A program made the position numbers and the translations under genes. From Ecdyonurus torrentis (lineage: Eukaryota > Arthropoda > Insecta > Ephemeroptera > Heptageniidae), in assembly GCA_949318235.1 (NCBI GenBank), contig OX439127.1:41029656-41093655 (forward strand): a stretch of DNA of 64,000 nucleotides, read 5' to 3'. Below, piece by piece: positions 40,941 to 52,900 of this stretch. A model generated the notes under the pieces. That model saw only the letters and a program-made list of their open reading frames with translations. It was not told where the DNA came from and ran no database searches. Positions within the stretch are counted from its first letter, which is position 1; each line of letters opens with the position of its first letter.

Positions 40941-43900
40941 GTTTGTATTTAAAAGAACTATAACTTAATTTATGTTGCTTCATGAGTTATGCAGCGTGTA
41001 TATGTATGCTCATTTATTATGGTGTATTAAACATATTCATACTAGAGTCTAAAGATAGAACTTCTTCATGGATTTTGCCATCATAAGTCTGCAATTAATT
41101 ACATTACATATGATACATATGTGTGTGTGTGTATATATATTATATACACAGTATTGATGATGATAACTTATTAATTTTGTTAAGTACGTATGTACATATA
41201 CATAATAATATTTACCCTCTCATTTACATATGAAAACTAGCAATACCGCTTAGTGACTATACAGTAAAACTCTCCTATATATTAACATACTGAATGTATA
41301 TACTAGTGTTTAAATTTATTTATCATTGTTTCCAGCTTGGCATCAAATCCAAAGAGTCCTGCTACGTGCTTTTATATCTCACTGCCCTGCTGGGAATCAG
41401 CACAAGCAATTTGCTGTCTGTTTTCTCCTCCTGATGCCCATTTAGAGTTATTTCGTACGGAGCTGCAAAATTTCTGCATCAATTTAATTAAACAATTGCC
41501 TTCACAGACACGTTTAGACACAGCAAATGTTAAGGTATGAACATATACGATATATTTAATTAAAACAATAACTTTATACTTACGTTGAGCTCTCATAATA
41601 CTGTACCAAACTTTTTAATTCAGCTTTAAGAAAAAAATTAATAATAATAATTATTATACTGTAATTAGCATTAAAAAAATTAAAGAATTATATAATTATT
41701 CTGTGCACTTGGGAGTTGTAAGGAGAAGGATATATGGTATTGGCTCATCCTCCTGTTCCAAGAGTTTATTTAACAATGTATTTGAAAATGCACTTCTGCG
41801 TTGCTTAGCCCCTGACAATACATAGAACAATGACAATGTCACAATGACAATGTGAGTGTAAGACTGCATATCGAGGGGGCTCCGCTATATTGTCCTAAGT
41901 CCACGTGGTTCATTATTTACTAATGTCCTAAGTCCAAGTGGTTCATTATTTACTAATGTCCTAAGTCCATATGGTTCAAAATTTACTAATGTCCTAAGTC
42001 CAATGGTACTCACTTTTCAGGAGAAACAAAAAACTAATTATCTCAACTAATAATCACGTAAATACAAACTACTTTCGCGAGTATTACCAGTAATTATGGT
42101 ACCATTTAATGCGATAATTTTTTAAATAGCAAATGGCTTTATTCATCAAAATAAATTATTAAATATTAAATGATATTTTTTTTTTGTATAAGTTTTCAAG
42201 ATAATTTTAATGAAAAAAATTATTTAGATTAAAAGATTTAATTAAAAAAATAATATTTGCACCACATTTGAAAAAAAATAGCATGTGCAGCATAGTTTGT
42301 ATTAATAACATAAAACACAACTTATATTGCGCGAGTATAACAGCTTTTAGATATATAAAATATTTTAGATAAAAAAATTACATAAGAAAAAATTACTTTT
42401 TAAAAAATGTAATTATTTAAAAATGACGTCACAGGCAGTAACTTTTTCTTATGCCCACAGGCACAAAATTGCTGCAATTTTTTTTACCTACATAAAAATA
42501 CTTGATGAACTAAAAAATTAGAAATTAACATACCAATCGATTCAGGACGATGTTCTCTTTTAGAACATGACACTTATTTAACCCCTAATTTTTTAAAGTG
42601 TTTCTCGTTCTTTATATCCAAGAGTATTAAAAATACTGCCAAAATTGTATTGTTTTTTCTTAATTTTTACTTTTATACACTTCTTGCGTTTTCAGGTGGA
42701 TTTAAAGTGCTTGTTGATTTTTATGTATGTTAAGGAAATTAAAAATAAAGTCGGTTTGGCTCTCTTTTTTTTGTATATTTTTTTCATTGTGTTTTTAAAT
42801 CGAAGGTTCAGATGATTATTATAATTAAGTGCTCATTTATTAACAAATAAAAACAATAAAACGACATTCAAATCATTTATAAAAATAATATGGGCGTCAT
42901 GAAAAAATACGATTACTTCCGTAGATCTGGTATTAAAAAAATATCATCCTTTGCGATTATTTAATACCTCGCGTGTGTCTTACATATTAACACTACACAA
43001 AAATGTATAGAATAGTATAGGAATAGTTGTAAAAATAATAATAATAATAATAAAGTACGTGATTTTATGCGAAATTCACATGATGATGTAAAATTTACAT
43101 GCGGCTTTCAATTATATGCATCTAATTAATTTCGGTACAGACGCAAGGCTCGTTGTGGTCTATGATTAAAGCTATTCACTGGTTTCAGACCGATGAAAAA
43201 AATTCTGTACTGTATGTGTCTTAGGTCGATAAAATTCCTTGACAGTCCTTAAAATATTATTTTTTCATATACATATACGCAAATTTAATATTGTCACAGC
43301 AATCTTCGGAAGTCAAGTCGGAGAAATGAGTGTCTATTAAGAGCCTGCAAAAGTTTTGGGGGTAGTTTTCCAATAAAAAATAAATTATAATGAAAAACAT
43401 TAACTTAAATTAACAATAATTATTTCAGTTAAATACAATCACCGTCGTTTTCAAAGCAATTAGCCGCTTACTTGTACATAACTTTAGCGCGTAAAAGGGG
43501 GCGTGTCTGGTACAAATACTGTCGAATTTTTTATGCCACGGCTTTATTTTTTTAGATATTCATGTAAAAATTAGTGTAAATATGTAAAATAAGTTGTTTG
43601 ATCATTGCAAACGAAAAAAACATTTTGGTTCAAAATGGACTTAGGACATTAGTATTTTTTCAAAAACGTGGACTTAGGACATTAGTAAATAATGAACCAC
43701 TTGGACTTAGGACATTAGTAAATAATGAACCACGTGGACTTAGGACAATATAGCGGAGCCCCCTCGATATATGATCTTGGTGGTGTCTAGAGTGGATTTA
43801 GGGAGTAAATGGATGAAATTATAAATGATTTTTTCATAACAGAGTGAAACAGAGAGGAGAAAGGTGCAGGGCTAGAAAGTCCTGGTCTGAGGTGTTTGAG

Positions 43901-46900
43901 AGATGCTAGAGAAAGAGGAATGTAGGTAGTACTAGGTGTAAAAGGAAGTGTATGCATCATGAATGTAGATGAAGCAAGGGATGTTGTGGAGATCAAGAAA
44001 AGTTAATGGAAAGTGCTGTTTTTAGCTTACATTGAAAAGGATGCATATTGTCATGACATGTATGTATAATGTTGACTTTAATGTGTTGTAGGACTCTGTG
44101 TTTATGGAGGAGCTGTCAGCATGGCCCAAGCATGCCATTGATTTCCTTACACGAGTTGTTGATGCGCTAGGGTTAAATGTGGCATTTTGTCTTCAAATTG
44201 TGAGTAATGTTTCTAGCTGTTTATTCCGTATCAACACAGTGAGGACCCTACCATCCATATAAGTGTGTTCTGTGAAAGTCAATTTGGAACAAATCAATCT
44301 CAATTCAATTGATATTATTGTACTTTTTTTTTACCTGATCAATATTTAAAAAATGCTGTGATTGGTTTTAGTTTAAATTAATGCATTAATTAACCAAGGT
44401 GGCGTGGAGTATGATAGATTTATTTATTTGTTAGACATTCTAATCTCTACCAACTATTTTCTAAATATTTTTTTTAAACTTATTAAGACATGTGTTAGAC
44501 ACAGGTTTACAGTAACATTACACATACTGTTTAAACATATGTTACAGTTCATTCATCCCATCAGTCTTTACTTAGTAACTAATATAAAATTATAATTAAT
44601 ATTATAAGAATCCAAATTTAGATATGTTCCTTCTGTTCCTCATATGTAATAATTTCAACCACATCTTCTTTAGTAATTTTAATATTAATATCCCTACCAA
44701 TAAAAAATCGTTTGATTTGTTTTAGGCACTTCAATCTCATAAGCTCAATGTATCTTCAGATATGGACCCACTTCTTGCAGTAGATCTACGTTCTTTTATT
44801 TCTGCAGCTAGTGTCGCTGATCTGCTTTCCAGTAAAACAAGTTGTACGGAAGATCTGCTAGAAACTGTGAGCATTGCAGCTGATGGTCTTCCACAGGTAT
44901 TCTAGTAGTGGCATTGCAGCGAGTTGAATGAATAAAAGAAAATCATAAAAATGCTTTTTATATTTTAACTGCAAGCTTGTATAGAGAGTGGGTTAAAGTT
45001 TTATTAAAAACTTTGAGTATAGGAAGCAAATAGTTTCTAATAATAATATACCTCCATAGTTGTAAATGTGTTAGCTGTTGAAAACATCTTAAAAATTTAG
45101 TAAAATAGATATTATAAATTTACAATATTTAAATTATCATTTGGATTAAGTAGTACCTTAAATTTAAACTTACAAAAATGAGGGAAAAATAAATATGTAA
45201 ATTAAATAACTTGTCTATGCTAGAACATTTGATCCATTTGAACTACAGGCCTATAAATTCAATTATAGTCACTTTTTTTTTTAAACATCCTATGCTACTA
45301 TTTTCTATTAATTTTTTAACATTATATAAATTTAAACTCAATTTAAATTTAAACTGAGGGGTGTTACAATTTAAAAAGCAAATGTTAATGTAAAATTTGT
45401 TCCTTGTGATAAAGTCAGCAAAGACATTATTTGGTTTTTAAGTCAATATTATTTGATTTTTAAATGATTTTTAATGATACATTCAATCATCTCTAAATGT
45501 ACATCTATTTAGAGAAGGTACGATCTAAATCATAAAAATTAAATTAATTAGAAGATTTGAAAAAGTTGGTTTAGGGAGAAAACAAAGAAACTTAGAGCCC
45601 TACAATACTAACAAAGTGCTATAACAGTCAACTTTGTATTCCTGTCTTGATTTACAATTTACCATGCTTTCTTATGGGGGAATGAACCAGATATAACTCT
45701 AGTTAGAATTTTTTCTTGAAAACAAAATTTTTTTCTGGCTAGTTTATTGAGCCTTTGTGTTTGTGTTCCTACCTTGATTTAACATGAATTTGATTTTTAG
45801 ATAAGTGTCTAGGGATATTTTGAGTTGGAATTTTTAAGTCAATTGAATGAAAAATATTTTGTGACCAAATTGCTTGAAATTCAGGAAACCTTTGAGGCGC
45901 TTCATTGGTCCATAAGTAAGCATGTTAAATAAATACAGGAACACAAAAATGCTGTTCGTAAACCCTGTTCTCTGCACCAAAAATGACGATCGCCTTTGGT
46001 TATTCAAATGGAATGCGCATTTTTTGGTGCAAGAAAACAGGGTTTACGAACAACACTAAAGTGTCTGCCAGCACTTTTTTGGTATTGTTGGCATCTCAGT
46101 TTGTTTATTTCCTCATTAAACTCCCTTCTTGCAAATCTTCTCTTGAGTACTATGGTCACCAGCACTAGATGTCTAAGTCTTATTATGATTAGCAATTAAA
46201 TTAGGAAATAAAAACTATTTTAATCTTTTATACTGTATTATGAAAGGAAAGAATAGGGTGACCAAACTATACCTTGCTACTGTGAGGCTATGAGCCAACT
46301 AATAATTAGTGTTCAATATATTTCCAGGGTCTTGAATGTAGTTCATACTGCCAAGAGTGGGCAAAACTTTTAACCAAAGAACCTACTTCTGCTGCCAGTA
46401 TCAAAAAAGTTCTGGAGTCATTTAAACTTAAGGTAGGTGAAGTTTATGTGATAAGATTTGTTTTAATAGAAAATAGTAGGTAAAGATAGGCTCACAAGGA
46501 TGTTGTGACATCACGTGAATCGTTTTGCCCATTAGTTAACATTGCTGTTAACTATACGCTTGACATCACAGCTGCTAGTGAGCCCCCCATGGGTAAAGAT
46601 CAGAGCATGGCAAATTGAAAAGTAATAAAACATGAATATAATTTGCTAATTTATACCGTGAAGCAGGTGAAATTAAAATGCAAAACTAAATCATATTAAA
46701 AAATTTAATTTTGTTGAAGGAAAAAAACTATTGTGGTTAAGGATACTAATAAAAAAATGGTAGGAATACATAAATAGAAAAATATGGTTAGGTAGCTGTC
46801 CATGGCTAGAGAGTAGTGTCCCAATATTTATATATGTGATGGTTTTTACTGTTGAGTCAAGTTATGTAAGCCAAAAATCCCTAATTCTCTAACTATTGAG

Positions 46901-49900
46901 CGGCTAGTCCATTCCCTCGCAAATTACTCTTTGTGCTTACATTTATTTCGGCTTGGGTTTGAATATTTTCTCTGTTGCTTCACTTGCTTGGGTTTAAAAT
47001 GTGACAGCAAAAAAGCTCATCTAACTCCCTTCCCAACCATCTTTTTGTATTTATGTGTTCCTATCATCTTTTTTATTAGTAATAGCCTAATATGATAAAT
47101 TGAAAGAAAAGGATAGGAGAAAACCAGCAAGGGCCTTACCATAGTGAAGAGAGTCCCATAGTTCGGTGAAAATCTTGCTAGCACAGATATAAAATAACTA
47201 ACACATTGGAAATATTTCGGCAATCGACTCCAAGAGAGATATGGAGCGTGTTATGCCTTCATCAGTCCTTACAGACTCAGAGGGAAACTATGAATGATGG
47301 CTCTGCTGGTGTTACTTTGTGGTGTATATAGATGTGGTGAGGGTGGGGGAAGTTTGGTAGGATATGATGAGCAAGGATAATAATAAGGGAGGGAGGGAAC
47401 AGAGGAATAAGGGAGTCGGGAAAGTGAAATAAGGAATATGGAGGGGGATAGGAGGGGATGATTAAATGTGTGTTAACGTAAATTTAGCCCAGGTCGACCT
47501 ACTGCCTTCCTGGATTGCAAATGTATTGATACGCTAATTCCCATTGCCGTAATACTGCATTGTTAGCTGGGCCCGGAATGTGTTTTATGATTTTTACTGT
47601 GAAGCAGTCGTTGAATTTCTTGTTATGAGAGGCCGCATGTTCAGCCACAGGCTTGTCAATCATGTTGTTTTCCCTGTCACTGACTGACTGTCTATGACCA
47701 TTCATGCGTCCCCTCAACGTCTGGCTAGTTAAACCAATATAAAATGCAGAGCATTTTTCCTCGCGACCTGTGAGTGGGTTGGTGGTGGGGCATTTGCATT
47801 CAAGCATATATATAACGTTTTCTGTTGTGCAGGTGTTATGGCCTCGTATGGGGTAAGTGATATTGGTGGATGGACTGGTGAATGTCGTGCATGGAGGGTG
47901 AATGTTGCAAGTGTCACACTGTCTTCCTCGTTTTGTTGTCGTTTGGCTGTGTTTACATGGAAATGAACCACTGCAGGGAGGTTTTGGTTTTGGTGTGGGA
48001 TCTGTATGGGATAAGAGTGCTCGGATGTTTGGTGCTTGACGGAGGGCAACAGTGGGAATTTTGGGTAAAAGTTGGGACGTCTCTGCTGCGGAAGCAAGGA
48101 TGGGGTGTGCCATTGATAACATTAGCCTGGCTTCTCTATCCACCCCTGGGATGTAGGTTGTGACAAAAGGGAGAGAGGGAGGGGGTTTGGGTTTCGGGTT
48201 GGTGTTGTGTGCAGCTCTTTTAATTTGTTTGTGGACTAGTGATTGCGGGTAACCTCTATTAATAAATGCTTTCTTGATGGTGTTGAGATAGGCAGTGGTG
48301 GAGTCTGTGTTGTTTGGAATACGGTTTCCTCTACAGGCTAGACTGTATGGGATGGAACGGATGGTGCGGGGAGGGTGACAACTGGTGTAATGTAGGTATT
48401 GCATGTGGTTGGTGGGTTTTAGGTGTATGCTTGTGTTGAGTTTGCCTTGTAAGATTTTAATTTCTACGTCCAAGAATATGGCTTCACTTTCTGATGTCGA
48501 GTGTGTGAATTTGAGAGCCGAGAACTTATTTAGTTCTTGTAGGAAAATTTGAAGCCGCGAATGACCATGTGGCCACACCATAAAAATGTCGTCAATGAAT
48601 CTAACCCAAAGGTGTGGTTTGAATTGTTGCTTCTCTATGAATCTTGACTCGAGCAGGCCCATGGTAAGGTTTGCGTATGATGGGGCCATTCTTGTGCCCA
48701 TAGCCGTACCACGTTTCTGCTCATAGTGTTGATTCATAAAGTGGAAATTATTTTTATTTAATATAAACTGTGCAAGTGTCATCAGAAAGTGAGTGGTTGG
48801 GTTTGGGTTGGGTTGGGTTGCACAGTTTATATTAAATAAAAATAATTTCCACTTTATGAATCAACACTATGAGCAGAAACGTGGTACGGCTATGGGCACA
48901 AGAATGGCCCCATCATACGCAAACCTTACCATGGGCCTGCTCGAGTCAAGATTCATAGAGAAGCAACAATTCAAACCACACCTTTGGGTTAGATTCATTG
49001 ACGACATTTTTATGGTGTGGCCACATGGTCATTCGCGGCTTCAAATTTTCCTACAAGAACTAAATAAGTTCTCGGCTCTCAAATTCACACACTCGACATC
49101 AGAAAGTGAAGCCATATTCTTGGACGTAGAAATTAAAATCTTACAAGGCAAACTCAACACAAGCATACACCTAAAACCCACCAACCACATGCAATACCTA
49201 CATTACACCAGTTGTCACCCTCCCCGCACCATCCGTTCCATCCCATACAGTCTAGCCTGTAGAGGAAACCGTATTCCAAACAACACAGACTCCACCACTG
49301 CCTATCTCAACACCATCAAGAAAGCATTTATTAATAGAGGTTACCCGCAATCACTAGTCCACAAACAAATTAAAAGAGCTGCACACAACACCAACCCGAA
49401 ACCCAAACCCCCTCCCTCTCTCCCTTTTGTCACAACCTACATCCCAGGGGTGGATAGAGAAGCCAGGCTAATGTTATCAATGGCACACCCCATCCTTGCT
49501 TCCGCAGCAGAGACGTCCCAACTTTTACCCAAAATTCCCACTGTTGCCCTCCGTCAAGCACCAAACATCCGAGCACTCTTATCCCATACAGATCCCACAC
49601 CAAAACCAAAACCTCCCCGCAGTGGTTCATTTCCATGTAAACACAGCCAAACGACAACAAAACGAGGAAGACAGTGTGACACTTGCAACATTCACCCTCC
49701 ATGCACGACATTCACCAGTCCATCCACCAATATCACTTACCCCATACGAGGCCATAACACCTGCACAACAGAAAACGTTATATATATGCTTGAATGCAAA
49801 TGCCCCACCACCAACCCACTCACAGGTCGCGAGGAAAAATGCTCTGCATTTTATATTGGTTTAACTAGCCAGACGTTGAGGGGACGCATGAATGGTCATA

Positions 49901-52900
49901 GACAGTCAGTCAGTGACAGGGAAAACAACATGATTGACAAGCCTGTGGCTGAACATGCGGCCTCTCATAACAAGAAATTCAACGACTGCTTCACAGTAAA
50001 AATCATAAAACACATTCCGGGCCCAGCTAACAATGCAGTATTACGGCAATGGGAATTAGCGTATCAATACATTTTGCAATCCAGGAAGGCAGTAGGTCGA
50101 CCTGGGCTAAATTTACGTTAACACACATTTAATCATCCCCTCCTATCCCCCTCCATATTCCTTATTTCACTTTCCCGACTCCCTTATTCCTCTGTTCCCT
50201 CCCTCCCTTATTATTATCCTTGCTCATCATATCCTACCAAACTTCCCCCACCCTCACCACATCTATATACACCACAAAGTAACACCAGCAGAGCCATCAT
50301 TCATAGTTTCCTTCTGAGTCTGTAAGGACTGATGAAGGCATAACACGCTCCATATCTCTCTTGGAGTCGATTGCCGAAATATTTCCAATGTGTTAGTTAT
50401 TTTATATCTGTGCTAGCAAGATTTTCACCGAACTATGGGACTCTCTTCACTATGGTAAGGCCCTTGCTGGTTTTCTCCTATCCTTTTCTTTCAATTTATC
50501 ATACCTAACCGCGATGGTTTATTTTCCTTAATATACAGTAATAGCCTAATACTTAATTTTTGTTAAAAAGAAAAAGAAAAAGTGATACACCATATAATTT
50601 TTACTTTATTACAGTATGCAATTTGATTTTTTTTTTTCTTTTACAGACAATCAAAGATATGAATATGCTGAGGAGACTTCTGAAACAAGCTGAAACTGAT
50701 CATTATTCACTTTACAGGTATAGTAATAATTATAGTAATTGTGATGTTGGTGAGAATGAAAGTCAAAGTAAAGAGAGATGATTGTGGACTAATGAAAGGA
50801 AGGGGTAATGAGACGAAAAATAGATGAAGGGGGCAGCTAAATACTAGTACTTGTATGAATGAATATGAAAAGGGTGAAAGAGTCATTGTGCTTGATGATA
50901 TGAATGGATATGGGTGGGATTGAAATGAGATGGAGTATTATATGGAAAGCAGGAGCGTAGTCACAATCTACTTTTTGGAAGAAAGAAGAAGGGGAAAAAA
51001 ATCATGCATGTTGTCAAATTTATACAAATTTAGTGCTACTTCATCCTCACTAAGAGATACCTGATTGTGATAAAATATTTTAGCATTCCAAAAATTGTCC
51101 TAAATTTGCAATGTGAGTAAAACTCTTGAATGCTTGAATGTATTTGAATGCTAAAATCTGTTATCTTAATCTTGTATATATTTTATTATTTAAATGATCG
51201 TACGGATCGAACACAATGTCCGAACACAAGACAAGCATGATTCAAGCTTTTATACTCTAGTGCCGCGATTGGCAGCAAAAAATACTATTACTAATAGTTC
51301 TTCACAAGGTGTTACCTGAGCGCAAGAATTCCGAGTGGTTATCTCTGTTTATGTCATACATTATATCGTTTCTGACCTGCAGTCAGCCGTATCTTAAAGC
51401 CCTTGTCAACTTACTTTTTTATCATTTAGAATACCCTTTGTGTTGTGAATGATAACTGCTTTACAAAGGTTTGAGGTCTTGTTGTCACCTGAGCGCAAGA
51501 ATTCCAAGTAGTTATCTCTGTTGATGTCATACATTATATCGTTTCTGACCTTTAGACAGCCTTATCAATCCTTATCATATAATAGTTCAAATTGCCCCCA
51601 TGCGTATCGCAGTGTTCCCTAGAGAGGAAAATTTAAAACAGCGTGTCTAAAAATTCAGCCAAGAGTTGGAAGACATGTAAGGGACATGGAGATCGAACAC
51701 AATGTCCCTTACATGTCTTCTGACTCCCTGTATAAATTTGTAGACAAGCATGATTCAAGCTTTTACACTAGCACCGCGATTGGCAGCCAAAACTACTATA
51801 TTACAAATACTGCTTTACAAAGGTTTGAGGTCTTGTTGTCACCTGAGCGCGAGAATTCCGAGTAGTTATCTCTGTTTATGTCATACATTATATCGTTTCT
51901 GACCTTTAGTCAGCCTTATCAATCCTTATCATATAATAGTTCAAATTGCCCCCATGCGTATCACGTATCGCAGTGTTCCCTAGAGAGGGAAATTTAAAAC
52001 AGAGTGTCTAAAAAATCAGCCAAGCACTCCAGGCACTTTTTGTAGTCCAGCGACACTAGAGACACCGCACGCGACACCTGAACTACATATTAAGCTTACG
52101 AAGCTTTTAGTTCCAGATGTCACTACTATTGGCGCAGCGTCGTTTCATTTTAGACTACGCACGAGCATAGGGAGTTGGAAGACATGTGAGAGACATTCAA
52201 TGTCCCTTACATGTCTTCCGACTCTATAGCCACAATTTTTAGACAAGAGTTTTTAAGAATCGATGCTAGCGGCACGGATGGCAGCAAAATGAACTACTAA
52301 GCCAAAGTAACGCAAAGCTACGTATTTCAGGTTAGCAATGCATCTTTTAGTGACGTCACACTCACATATGCATAATGTTTGTGTGTGAATCTTAAACCTT
52401 GGAAAGTAATTATATGAAAAGTTGTGCAAATTTGAAGGGAAATAAGTTAAAATAATAAATAAATTAATTTTCAAGGGAATAAGCCTGAGTATGTCGTATT
52501 ATGTTTTGTATATACAAGTACTCCAAAGTGCCCTTTTTTCCTTAATTTATTTAAAACCGTTTAAAATTTCGCGGATATAATACGATAAATCCTAGTAGTT
52601 ATTTTTGCCCCCGGTGGCGCGCTGCTAGTAGTTTTGCGCATGCGCAGATAACGTTTTCTTGTCCAAAATTGTCGACAAATTTTATACAGGAGTCGGAAGA
52701 CATGTAAGGGACATTCAATGTCTCTCACATGTCTTCCAACTCCCTATGCTAGTGCGTAGTCCAATATGAAACGACGCTGCGCCAATAGTAGTGACATCTG
52801 GAACTAAAAGCTTCGTAAGCTTAACATTGTAGTTCAGGTGTCGCGTGAGGTGTCGCTAGTGTCGCTGGACTACAAAAAGTGCCTGGAGAAGGAAGACATG

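Larger units (their letters stand above)
47093..50536. mobile_element. Palindromic head-to-head pair of 5'-truncated Penelope-like elements
   Basis: Two nearly identical inverted arms (47,093-48,775 minus; 48,818-50,536 plus) flank a 42 bp spacer. Each arm begins at the same internal point of the reverse transcriptase and runs out to the element's 3' end, so both 3' ends face the target DNA. The arms differ by very few bases (one T in a T run shifts the C-terminal frame), and the right arm is about 35 bp longer at its 3' end. An exact 15 bp duplication flanks the whole unit, so it was inserted as one event. It sits in intron 5 of the Njmu-R1 gene. Confidence 0.9.

Noticed and set aside
41890..42003. 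CRISPR-like regularly spaced repeats
   Set aside because: The units are part of inverted subterminal arrays of a eukaryotic TIR element. The spacers are themselves repeats.
47882..48163. 93-residue and 122-residue frames inside the PLE arms
   Set aside because: Alternative-frame shadows of the PLE protein, present symmetrically in both arms (also 49,430-49,864).
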